Positions 42,611-51,329 of a stretch of DNA of 64,000 nt are shown piece after piece (position 1 is the first letter of the stretch; each line of letters begins with the position of its first letter). The translations under genes and the position numbers were made by a program. The stretch lies in the NCBI GenBank assembly GCA_049890215.1, contig JBMHBX010000049.1, positions 80,002-144,001 on the forward strand. Direction: 5' to 3'. The notes below the pieces were generated by a model. It was not told where the DNA came from, did not search any database, and was given only the letters and a program-made list of their open reading frames with translations. Source of the DNA: UBA685 sp049890215. GTDB taxonomy: Bacteria; Pseudomonadota; Alphaproteobacteria; Puniceispirillales; Puniceispirillaceae.

Positions 42611-43981
42611 TTAAAAATCAGCTGATAATAGTTTTTCTGCTTTGGCAGCTCTGCCCTGTTTTGCAAATAATATGACCAAATCATTGGCTTCGATAACCGT
42701 CTCACCTCGTGCTGCAATCACAGCGCCCCTTCGAATAATGGCACCAAAGGCAAGACCTTTTGGTATTTTTGCACCGCGCAATGTCTGGCCAACAAGATCT
42801 GAATGAGGCGATATCTCTGCCTCTAACACTTCTCCATGCCCTTCCAGAACAGAATGCACATCACGAATCCTGCCTCGTCTGACATGTTCTAAGATAGATG
42901 AAACTGTGATTTGCGGCGGGTTTACCACGGCATCAATGCCCAAAGTAGACATCAAAGGCACGAAAGCAGGATTATTAACAAGTGCCACTGTGTGCCCTGC
43001 CCCCATTCTTTTGGCAAGCAACGCAGAAAGCATATTCACTTCATCATCATTAGAGACTGATAAAAATGTGCCTGTTGTTGCAACACCAGCCTCTTCAAGA
43101 ATATCGGCATCAAGCGTATCGCCACAAACAACTGAGCTGTCTGTTAATTGCTGAGCGATATTATGCGCCTGGGCTTTATCAATCTCAATAATGGTTGCTG
43201 TAGCATTATGTTTATTCTGAGAAATCTTTTGTGCAAGCAAAACGCCAATATTACCGCCACCGGCAATGACCGCACTTGCAGCTTCAGTCTCATTATGCCC
43301 AAAGGCTGCCATGCATCTTTGGGTATGTTCAGCATCGCAGACAAAATAGACTTTATCACCTTCTTCAAGCTCGTCACGCCCGTCACGCGGCACGATGACT
43401 GTGGTGCCTCTGACAATGGCGATAATCGTCATAGATAATTCCGGAAATAAAGACGTCAGATGACGCAGAGGTGTCGATAGGATTGGACAATTGGATTTTG
43501 CCAGCACACCAATTAGGCGCGCTTTGCCATCTGCCATATCTTTGACATCAAAAGCCCCTGGCAGGCGCAATTGTCGCTCCACCGCAGATGACACCTCTTC
43601 TTCTGGTGAAATAATATGGTCAATTGGCATATGATCAGAGCCATAGAGATCGCGAAATTCAGGATTTAAATAAGCCCATGAGCGGATACGTGCAATGCGC
43701 GTGGGGGTGCGAAAAATCGTATGGGCAACCTGTGTTGCGACCATATTTATCTCGTCTGATTCTGTAACAGCGATCAATAATTGGGCATCACTAAGGCCAG
43801 CATCTGCCAAAACGTCCGGATGGGAGGCCACACCAACAACACCACGCACATCTGCATGTTCAACGACACGCTGAATTTTTTCTTCACTGGCATCAATAAC
43901 CGTCACGTCATTTTGTTCTGCCGCAAGGTGAGACGCAATCGCGCTGCCTACAAGGCCGGCTCCACAAATTACAATTCTCAT
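42611..43981 (-). CDS. trkA: Trk potassium-uptake regulatory protein TrkA
   Basis: A 456-residue peripheral membrane protein with two repeats of a Rossmann NAD-binding (TrkA-N) and a TrkA-C domain. The first nucleotide motif is ICGAGLVGSAIASHL and the second is IAGGGNIGVLLAQKI. It gates the TrkH/G potassium channel in response to nucleotides. The channel gene itself is not in the window. It follows ntrX on the same strand with 67 bp between, the conserved order downstream of ntrYX. Confidence 0.94.
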   Translation of the reverse strand: MRIVICGAGLVGSAIASHLAAEQNDVTVIDASEEKIQRVVEHADVRGVVGVASHPDVLADAGLSDAQLLIAVTESDEINMVATQVAHTIFRTPTRIARIRSWAYLNPEFRDLYGSDHMPIDHIISPEEEVSSAVERQLRLPGAFDVKDMADGKARLIGVLAKSNCPILSTPLRHLTSLFPELSMTIIAIVRGTTVIVPRDGRDELEEGDKVYFVCDAEHTQRCMAAFGHNETEAASAVIAGGGNIGVLLAQKISQNKHNATATIIEIDKAQAHNIAQQLTDSSVVCGDTLDADILEEAGVATTGTFLSVSNDDEVNMLSALLAKRMGAGHTVALVNNPAFVPLMSTLGIDAVVNPPQITVSSILEHVRRGRIRDVHSVLEGHGEVLEAEISPHSDLVGQTLRGAKIPKGLAFGAIIRRGAVIAARGETVIEANDLVILFAKQGRAAKAEKLLSADF

Positions 43982-44048
43982 AACTTATCCTCAATTATCG
44001 CCAGATCTGAGCGCATTTCATAATAAGCGCCAATATCCGGCCTTTACT

Positions 44049-45419
44049 TTACTGAATATGTAACGACTTTAGCTTTCGATGCAAAGCTGAACGTTCCATT
44101 CCAATGGCTTTTGCCACTTTTGATATATTACCGTCAAAACGATTTAATTGCTCATTAAGATATCTTGCTTCAAACACTTCACGCGCTTCGCGCAAAGGCA
44201 AAGCGTAAATATCTCCAGATAAATCAGCAGATGGTGATGGTCTGTCTAAGAGCAAGTCTGACGGCAAATCAGCTATGGTCAATACATCATCTTCTTTTTC
44301 AGAGGCAAGTATCAGTAATGATTCCATTACATTACGCATTTGCCGCACAGAGCCCGGCCAATTATAGGCCCGAAATGCGCTTAAGACATCATCCCCTAAT
44401 TTAAGAGGTGCACGCCCAAATTGCAAAGCGCTTATCTTCATGAAATATTTGGCCAATAGCGGAATATCTTCACGGCGCTCTGCAAGCGATGGAATAGGCA
44501 ATGAGACAACGCCAAGGCGGTAATATAAATCCTCGCGCAAACGCCCCTCTTCTATGGCCAGTGGTAAATCCTGAGATGAGGCCGAGATAATTCTGACATT
44601 TACCTGAACTTCGCTTGCCCCTCCAACGCGGCGAAATTTTTGTTCTGCCACAGCACGAACCAATTTTGCTTGCGTATGGATTGGCAAATCACAAAGCTCA
44701 TCAAAATACAAAGTGCCAAGATGCGCCTGCTCAAACAGACCTACGACACGGCGCCCATCTTGAATTGATTCTGAACCAAATAACTCAAGATCTGCTTTTT
44801 CATTGGTTAATTTGGCGCAATTTGCCACCACAAATTTATGTGTCGCTCTTTCAGAATTATCATGTATCTTTCGCGCAACAAGCTCTTTTCCTGTCCCTGC
44901 GGCGCCCTGGATAAGCACCCGGGTAGCAGAGGTGGATAATTTATCAACAGCGGCTTTTACTGTTTTCATCGCCGCTGATTGCCCGATAAGCTCTAATTCA
45001 GAAAAATCTTGATTACGCGTTTTCAATTCACGGTTTTCACGTTCTAATTTTGCTGTTTGAATGGCGCGGTTCACGGTCAGTAGCAATCGCTCTGCTTTGA
45101 ATGGTTTTTCAATAAAATCATAAGCGCCAACACGCAGCGCATGCACAGCTGTCTCGATCGTGCCATGACCTGAAATCATAATCACTGGCAAGTCTGGATA
45201 TAAAGACCGGCACCAGGTCAGCAGCTCCAAGCCATCCATATCTGAATCACGCATCCAAATATCAAGAACAACACAGCTTGGCGGTCTCGAAACCAACAAA
45301 TCACGTGCATCTCTGGCATTTGCCGCCTCAACGGTCGTAAAGCCTTCATCTTCCAGGGTCAAACTGATAAGTGACCTGATATCGCGCTCATCATCGATGA
45401 TCAATATATCACCGCTCAT
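44049..45419 (-). CDS. ntrX: NtrX response regulator lacking the sigma-54 contact loop
   Basis: A 456-residue regulator with receiver domain (phospho-acceptor D53), AAA+ domain and a Fis-type helix-turn-helix at the C-terminus (NISKVAKAIGMERSALHRKL). Walker A (GAAGTGKE, 172-179) and Walker B (TLYFDEL) are intact, but the GAFTGA loop is absent: the chain goes from ELFGSES to VGLFEQAH (about 214-230). NtrX proteins are known to vary in this loop. It probably acts as a repressor or sigma-70-type activator responding to the NtrY sensor. Its start overlaps the ntrY stop by 4 bp. Confidence 0.92.
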   Translation of the reverse strand: MSGDILIIDDERDIRSLISLTLEDEGFTTVEAANARDARDLLVSRPPSCVVLDIWMRDSDMDGLELLTWCRSLYPDLPVIMISGHGTIETAVHALRVGAYDFIEKPFKAERLLLTVNRAIQTAKLERENRELKTRNQDFSELELIGQSAAMKTVKAAVDKLSTSATRVLIQGAAGTGKELVARKIHDNSERATHKFVVANCAKLTNEKADLELFGSESIQDGRRVVGLFEQAHLGTLYFDELCDLPIHTQAKLVRAVAEQKFRRVGGASEVQVNVRIISASSQDLPLAIEEGRLREDLYYRLGVVSLPIPSLAERREDIPLLAKYFMKISALQFGRAPLKLGDDVLSAFRAYNWPGSVRQMRNVMESLLILASEKEDDVLTIADLPSDLLLDRPSPSADLSGDIYALPLREAREVFEARYLNEQLNRFDGNISKVAKAIGMERSALHRKLKSLHIQ

Positions 45420-47617
45420 GACTCACCACTCCTGTCAATTGGTAATAAGATTGTCACAATAGCGCCTAATTTGTTTCCTGATTTATCAAGCTTGTTTGAC
45501 AATCTGATATCTCCGTGATGGTCATCGACAATCTTTTGAACAATCGCAAGCCCGAGACCTGTTCCACTGTCTCTGGTGGTCATGTAAGGCTCAAATAATT
45601 TATTCAAATCAACATCCGGAAAGCCCGGCCCGTTATCTGACACACTCATCACAAGTTGATCATCTTTATTATCAAGCTTAATTTCAATTTGTGGTGAATT
45701 TGTGTGCGCCTCTGAGAGAACATTCAGGGCATTTTGGATGATATTGGTGATCATCTGGCGCATAAGCCCCTGGTCAATCAGCAGAACATCATTAAGAGAG
45801 GTCGCCTTGTTTACTATGATGGAGACATCATAATCATTATCATCAAATAAGGCTATTTGTGCCTGAAGAAGATCTGAAAACGCTGTTTGCGCAAAGCGCG
45901 GCGCAGGCATACGGGCAAAGGCTGAGAACTCATCAACCATACGGCCAATATCCCCTACTTGCCTACTAATAATAGTCAAATATTCCTGATATTTAGCTGA
46001 GTCTTCTTCATCTTTTGGATTAAATTTTCTGCTTAGCCTGTCAGCCGCCAATTCAATAGGTGTAAGCGGATTTTTTATTTCATGAGCAATACGCCTTGCC
46101 ACATCTGACCAGGCCGCTTTACGCTGCGCACTCAGCAAAGCGGTCACATCATCAAAAGTCACAACATAACCAATGATCCGTCTTTCGACATATTCAACTG
46201 AGATACGAGCACGCAAAGTAACACGCTTATCAAGCACAAATAAATCAATTTGCTCTTCTGCTTTATCTCTGCCTTTTTTCTTAATGATGCTTGTCAATGA
46301 GGCAAATTCAGGAATGACTGAAGAGAGCTTTTGATGCAATAATTCAGATGGTTTGCGCCCAAGAAGACTACATGCCATCTGATTTGGCAGTGTAATGATG
46401 CCTTTTTTATCAAGCCCTATGACGCCGGATGATACGCCTCCCAGAACTGTTTCAGTGAATTCACGGCGTTGATCAAGCTGTGCATTGGCTGCTACTAGTT
46501 GTGCGCGTGAGCGTTCCAGCTCATCAAGCATATTATCAATAGACGTGCCAAGCCTGTGAACCTCATCAAGGCCTTGATTATCCCCTACCCTTGGCCGCAA
46601 ATTGCCCAAACGAACCTCATCTACGACTGAAATCACCTGAGATAAGGGTGAAATAATAGAAGTCGCTAAATTCAAACCAATCCACAAGGCTGATAAGAGC
46701 ATGAGCAAAGTCACAGCGAAGAAAAGCACAACAAAGCTGATTTGCAAGTCAAACTGACGAAAGGATAAGGACTGATAATCTGAGGCGGCAGATTGTGTTT
46801 GCGCCACTGCATCCAACACGGCCTTATCAATAAATCTGCCAACCAGCAAAAAGGCATCAACAAAGGAATTAAGCTTGACAGCAGCGCGTAATTTATTGCC
46901 CTGACCAGAATTAAAAATGACCACCTCACCAGATCTGGCACGCTGAATCCAACTTTCATCCAAATTGGTAAAAGTTAATGAGAAGGCAAATTGTGATTTT
47001 GCCAGAATTTGCCCCGTGCCATCAACAATGACAGCCTCTGACAGGTTGCGAAGAAGAATTTGATTATTGAGATATTCTTCCAACAACTGTGCATTATTGC
47101 CAAAAGCAGAGGCCTCTCTATTCACATCATTGGCCATCGCCAGGATTTGCCCTCGCACAGAACGAGAATGCTCTTCATAATAAGCATCTGCCACATAGAC
47201 TGATTGTTCAATCGCTGTTGAAATTCTTTGCGCAAACCACCCTTTGAGAGAAAAATCCAATACTGAAATGGCAAAAAGGGCGACAATGATGGCAGGCAAT
47301 GTTGTGATACCACCAAATAATAATGCCAGACGCCAGTGAAGCTGAGAGCCGGCCATTCTTTGGCGCCTTTCACTCCAAATGCGCCAAATTTGCCGCCCCA
47401 CAAAAATCAACAATAAAATCAGGGCAAGAAACGCCCCCATAAAGACGATTTGAATGAGCGGCGAGTTTGCATCGACATAATCGACACTTGCAAATAAGGA
47501 ATATGTGCCGGCACCCAGAACAAAAGTCGCCACAATAACGAGATAAGCAAGCCTGTCTTCGCGCAACCAACGCCTTTGGCTTTTTTCACTGTGCACTGGC
47601 TGAGATTGTTGCATCAT
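45416..47617 (-). CDS. ntrY: Sensor histidine kinase NtrY
   Basis: A 733-residue membrane kinase. The N-terminus has three or four hydrophobic helices and a long periplasmic stretch, with another helix near residues 290-315. A HAMP region, a PAS domain and the catalytic part follow. The H-box is RRIAHEIKNPLTPIELAADRL, the N-box lies in ITNIIQNALNV, and the ATP lid in DNGPGFP and DSGTGLGLAIV. NtrY senses nitrogen or envelope/redox cues and phosphorylates NtrX. It overlaps ntrC upstream and ntrX downstream by 4 bp each. Confidence 0.94.
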   Translation of the reverse strand: MMQQSQPVHSEKSQRRWLREDRLAYLVIVATFVLGAGTYSLFASVDYVDANSPLIQIVFMGAFLALILLLIFVGRQIWRIWSERRQRMAGSQLHWRLALLFGGITTLPAIIVALFAISVLDFSLKGWFAQRISTAIEQSVYVADAYYEEHSRSVRGQILAMANDVNREASAFGNNAQLLEEYLNNQILLRNLSEAVIVDGTGQILAKSQFAFSLTFTNLDESWIQRARSGEVVIFNSGQGNKLRAAVKLNSFVDAFLLVGRFIDKAVLDAVAQTQSAASDYQSLSFRQFDLQISFVVLFFAVTLLMLLSALWIGLNLATSIISPLSQVISVVDEVRLGNLRPRVGDNQGLDEVHRLGTSIDNMLDELERSRAQLVAANAQLDQRREFTETVLGGVSSGVIGLDKKGIITLPNQMACSLLGRKPSELLHQKLSSVIPEFASLTSIIKKKGRDKAEEQIDLFVLDKRVTLRARISVEYVERRIIGYVVTFDDVTALLSAQRKAAWSDVARRIAHEIKNPLTPIELAADRLSRKFNPKDEEDSAKYQEYLTIISRQVGDIGRMVDEFSAFARMPAPRFAQTAFSDLLQAQIALFDDNDYDVSIIVNKATSLNDVLLIDQGLMRQMITNIIQNALNVLSEAHTNSPQIEIKLDNKDDQLVMSVSDNGPGFPDVDLNKLFEPYMTTRDSGTGLGLAIVQKIVDDHHGDIRLSNKLDKSGNKLGAIVTILLPIDRSGES

Positions 47618-49020
47618 GCGTTTTTATAATCACTTTTGGTTTTTGAAATGCCAAGCATATCAATTTTTTTGCGCAAAGTGTTGCGATTTAAGCCCAATAT
47701 ATGAGCCGCTTTAATCTGATTGCCCTTGGTTAAATGCAGGGTTCTGATTATCAGCGGGCGCTCAACTTGCTCCATCATCCTGTCATAAAGACCAACTTCG
47801 GGCAATGCATCTCCCAGAACTGCGAAATAATCACGAATATGATGGTCAGCTGCCTGAGATAATGACTGGCTTGTCTCTGAAGGTCGGTTTTTCTCCTCAC
47901 CCTTAATGATGGTAAGAACGTCCTCAGCCTCTATTTGCTCTCCTTTTGCACTCATAAATAATTTGCGAATGACAAAGGCTAATTCTTTTAGGTTTCCTGG
48001 CCAGTCATATTCCTGCAAAGACGCAATCGCTGACATAGAGAATGCGCGTTTCACACCAAATTCCTGCCCTGCATGGTCACAATAATAATCTACCAGAGCC
48101 GGAATATCCTGCCTTCGCTCCCTTAATGCCGGTAATTTTAGAGGCGCGACACTTAACGCAAAATAGAGATCTTCGCGAAACGCATCATTTGCCACTTGCT
48201 GCTTTAAGTCAATTGAGGTGCCAATTAACAACCTCTTTGGCCATGTTTCAGGCTGTTTGAGCTGTGCCTCCAATGCTGCCACAAATTGCAATTGCGCCGT
48301 TTCATCAAGCTCTTCGATATTATTGATAAATAACGTTCCTTCATCTGATTGCGCAATCGCACCGCCCGGCCCTAACAAAGATTCGGCATGGTCTTGCGCC
48401 AATATTTGCTTGCAGTTAAACATTACATAAGGTGATTCATGGAACACACTCATATCATGAAGCGCTTTTGCGACTAATGCTTTTTCAGAACCCGGTTCTG
48501 CTTCGATTAACACAGGAACAATCTGCGTTGAAAGCCAGGCAAGGCTTTTATACACCTCCTGCATGACCGATGATCTGCCAAGTAAGGGCGCATAGAGATT
48601 TTGAGGCACTTCTGGCGCTGCGATTGTGTGGGCGGTGACAGATGATTGTGTTACCGCCTTATGCGTTGTCTCTATAAGCTGCTTTAATTCAAAAGGTTTC
48701 GGCAAATAATCAAGCACACCACGTTGTTGTGATTGAACTGCGGTCAACAGATTGGCGCGCGCACTCATCACGATGACCTTCAAATTTGGCTGGCGCGCCT
48801 GAAGACGTGGCAACATATCCAGCGCATCGCCGTCTGGAAACCCAACATCAGTGATTAACAAAGCACCCGGTTTTGATAAGGCCAGATCCCACATACCTGC
48901 GGCTGTGGCAGTTGTCTGCACCTGATATCCTTGCTTTTTCAATGCCTGAGATATCACTAGCCTGACTGACTTATCATCATCAGCGACAATAATAGATGGA
49001 AGTGAGGCGGCGCCATTCAT
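47614..49020 (-). CDS. ntrC: NtrC-family nitrogen regulator with degenerate AAA+ domain
   Basis: A 468-residue protein with a complete receiver domain (acidic pocket DDD, phospho-acceptor D58 in LLITDVGFPDGD, K108) and a Fis-type DNA-binding end (QIKAAHILGLNRNTLRKKI). The central domain is abnormal. Walker A is replaced by EAEPGSEK (173-180), Walker B by TLFINN (229-234, no Asp-Glu), and the GAFTGA loop is deleted between E213 and G228. FREDLYF and LRERRQDIP remain, so the fold is kept. It cannot be a standard sigma-54 activator. The frame is intact throughout, and it sits in the normal order after ntrB (1-bp overlap, TAATG). Confidence 0.93.
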   Translation of the reverse strand: MNGAASLPSIIVADDDKSVRLVISQALKKQGYQVQTTATAAGMWDLALSKPGALLITDVGFPDGDALDMLPRLQARQPNLKVIVMSARANLLTAVQSQQRGVLDYLPKPFELKQLIETTHKAVTQSSVTAHTIAAPEVPQNLYAPLLGRSSVMQEVYKSLAWLSTQIVPVLIEAEPGSEKALVAKALHDMSVFHESPYVMFNCKQILAQDHAESLLGPGGAIAQSDEGTLFINNIEELDETAQLQFVAALEAQLKQPETWPKRLLIGTSIDLKQQVANDAFREDLYFALSVAPLKLPALRERRQDIPALVDYYCDHAGQEFGVKRAFSMSAIASLQEYDWPGNLKELAFVIRKLFMSAKGEQIEAEDVLTIIKGEEKNRPSETSQSLSQAADHHIRDYFAVLGDALPEVGLYDRMMEQVERPLIIRTLHLTKGNQIKAAHILGLNRNTLRKKIDMLGISKTKSDYKNA

Positions 49021-50138
49021 TATGATATCTCCTGACTGGTTGCGAGAGATTGAGATAAGGGCAATAACATCTGAAAATGGGTTTTGCCATTTTGAGTATC
49101 CACACTTATCACGCCATTATGATCTGAGACGGCAGAGGCGACCACAGCCAGACCAAGCCCGCTACCGTCACTTTTACTGGAAATGAAGGGCTCAAACAAT
49201 ATATCCCGCAGTGCCTCATCTACCCCCGGGCCATTGTCAATGATATCTATTTGCAAAGGCAGCATTTTTTCTCTTGTCTGTGCAGAGGCAGAGGTGATGC
49301 TTGTCAGCGCATAAGAAGTCGCGATGGTCACAACGGGTTGCTCAGTGTTATTTTGACAAGCTTCACACGCATTTTTCATCAAATTCAAAAAAGCTTGTAT
49401 TAACAGCGCCTTATCACCCGTAATATCTGGAAGGGACGGATCATAAATACGTTCAATCTGCACGGTACGCCCGAAGGTAGCGGAGGTGACATTAATCGCA
49501 TGATTAAGCACTTCGTGAACATTAAAGCGTGTGACATTTAGCTTGCCGAGCCCTGCCATGCGCTCAATACGATCTAGCATATCAGCTATTCTATTCACCT
49601 CTTCAACAATAAGATGAGATAGATCAATTTGCTCTTGATTAGCATCTAATTCAATCAGTTGTGCTGCACCTTTAATGCCCGCAAGCGGGTTTTTGATTTC
49701 ATGAGCAAGCAAGCTTGTCATTTTTGATAAAGACATGGCAGCGCCGCGTGACTGAGACTGACCACGAAGCTGATCTGCCATATCGCGCATCTGAAGAGAT
49801 AAAATATAGCCAGAACTCTCAAGAGGCTTTGCGATATGAACAGACACTAATTTTTTGCCAATGCGCGGGCTAATCAGCGTTAATTCTTGCTCACTTACAG
49901 ATGGCACCTGCCCTGATACACGCCGCAACAAGCCATAAATGGGGCTGTCATCTTCAAAAAAATCTGACAGGTAGCTTTTCAGCAATAAATGACGGGATCT
50001 TTGAAAAAAAATTTCTGCTGCGTAATTAACAAACAAAAATTGATAATCAGAAGACAGGCCAAAGATAGGATATGAAAGGGCCTCCATCCACTCATCCTGC
50101 GAGATGAAATTTTGCTTATAGCGTGCAGTATCAGACAT
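49020..50138 (-). CDS. ntrB: Nitrogen-regulation histidine kinase NtrB (GlnL)
   Basis: A 372-residue cytoplasmic kinase. An N-terminal PAS domain lies at about residues 15-120 and the dimerisation domain has the H-box LLAHEIKNPLAGIKGAAQLIE. N-box, G1 and G2 elements follow (FLNLMKNACEA, DNGPGVDEAL, SDGSGLGLAVV). NtrB is controlled by PII proteins and sets the phosphorylation of NtrC. It starts 3 bp after dusB and overlaps ntrC by 1 bp, giving the usual dusB-ntrB-ntrC order. Confidence 0.94.
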   Translation of the reverse strand: MSDTARYKQNFISQDEWMEALSYPIFGLSSDYQFLFVNYAAEIFFQRSRHLLLKSYLSDFFEDDSPIYGLLRRVSGQVPSVSEQELTLISPRIGKKLVSVHIAKPLESSGYILSLQMRDMADQLRGQSQSRGAAMSLSKMTSLLAHEIKNPLAGIKGAAQLIELDANQEQIDLSHLIVEEVNRIADMLDRIERMAGLGKLNVTRFNVHEVLNHAINVTSATFGRTVQIERIYDPSLPDITGDKALLIQAFLNLMKNACEACQNNTEQPVVTIATSYALTSITSASAQTREKMLPLQIDIIDNGPGVDEALRDILFEPFISSKSDGSGLGLAVVASAVSDHNGVISVDTQNGKTHFQMLLPLSQSLATSQEIS

Positions 50139-50141
50139 GTG

Positions 50142-51140
50142 TCAGGCTGCCTTTGCGTCATCAATAACGCGTCTGTAAAGGTCAAGAGCTGTAAAGACGT
50201 CCTCAGCCTCAGTTGCGCTCAATAATGAGGCGCGCAATGTGTCACTTTGTGGCAAATAATCACAATAGGCGGCAAAATGTTTGCGCAGACTTCGTAATCC
50301 CCTTGTGCCTGTCAGACCAAGCACCTCGTCTGTATGTGTTTTTATGGTATCAAGACGCGCTGTAACAGGCGGTGTCGTCTTTACGCGTTGCCCCGCCAAA
50401 TACTCTGCAAGCTGGCCAATAAACCATGGGCGCCCCATAGCGCCGCGCCCAACAAGCAGCCCTGCTGCCCCTGATTGCGTCATAGCATTATCTGCCGCAT
50501 CAAAAGAGGTGATATCACCATTGGCAAAGACAGGGATATTCACAGACTCAACCGTTTTTGAGATGGTTTTCCAATCAGCAACGCCTTTATACATTTGTGT
50601 TCTTGTCCGCCCGTGAACTGCCAAAAGCTGTATGCCTTCATTCTCAGCTATACGCGCAATATCGGGTGCATTTTTATGCTCATCATTCCACCCCAGTCTC
50701 ATCTTGAGGCTGACAGGCAAAGATACGGCATTTACGACCGCACGGCAAATAGCCCCGGCAGCACGCTCATCTTGCATCAGGGCAGAACCAGATAAGCGGT
50801 TTGTCACCTTTTTCGCAGGGCATCCCATATTGATATCAATGATTTGTGCACCAGACATCTCAGCAAGACGCGCCGCCTCTGCCATCATCATTGGGTCCCA
50901 GCCTGCAATCTGAATTGACAGGGGCGCCTCATCTTGCGCCGCGCCTTTTAGTTTTTGCAATTCAATCCACACATCTTGCAAAAAGGCATGAGAGGCTATC
51001 ATCTCAGAAACAACAAGGCCGCCACCCCATTTGCGCACAACATGCCGAAATGGCTTATCAGTAATGCCAGACATAGGTGCCAAAACAACATTGTGAGGCA
51101 AGATACAATCGCCAATTTTGATCGTTGGTAACAAGCTCAT
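50142..51140 (-). CDS. dusB: tRNA-dihydrouridine synthase B (NifR3)
   Basis: A 332-residue FMN enzyme that reduces uridines in the tRNA D-loop. The conserved start of the TIM barrel is APMSGITDKPFR, followed by QIAGWDPMMMAEAARL, DINMGCPAKKV (active-site cysteine), LKMRLGWND, VHGRTRTQMYKG and GLLVGRGAMGRPW. ATG 51140 is chosen because the family normally begins about 20 residues before APMSG; an ATG at 51209 would add 23 unconserved residues. No strong ribosome-binding site is seen. It is the first gene of dusB-ntrBC-ntrYX and is divergent from ispDF. Confidence 0.93.
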   Translation of the reverse strand: MSLLPTIKIGDCILPHNVVLAPMSGITDKPFRHVVRKWGGGLVVSEMIASHAFLQDVWIELQKLKGAAQDEAPLSIQIAGWDPMMMAEAARLAEMSGAQIIDINMGCPAKKVTNRLSGSALMQDERAAGAICRAVVNAVSLPVSLKMRLGWNDEHKNAPDIARIAENEGIQLLAVHGRTRTQMYKGVADWKTISKTVESVNIPVFANGDITSFDAADNAMTQSGAAGLLVGRGAMGRPWFIGQLAEYLAGQRVKTTPPVTARLDTIKTHTDEVLGLTGTRGLRSLRKHFAAYCDYLPQSDTLRASLLSATEAEDVFTALDLYRRVIDDAKAA

Positions 51141-51329
51141 GAGGTAACTGGTTTTTCGTGGTAAACTTATAAATTGCTTAAATATTAGGCAGAGTATCAT
51201 AAATGACAAAAAAATGCATACATATTTAGCATTTTGAAAGGGGGTAACCCGTCAATCTCATGGACAGTACGCCAGTGTGTGCGTTACAAAATAAACAGAT
51301 ATAAGTTAATAAATGGTCAGGATCCTATT

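Noticed and set aside
47614..49020. NtrC as a pseudogene
   Set aside because: The frame is intact, the receiver and DNA-binding domains are complete and the operon overlaps are kept, so it looks like a modified functional gene rather than a decaying one.
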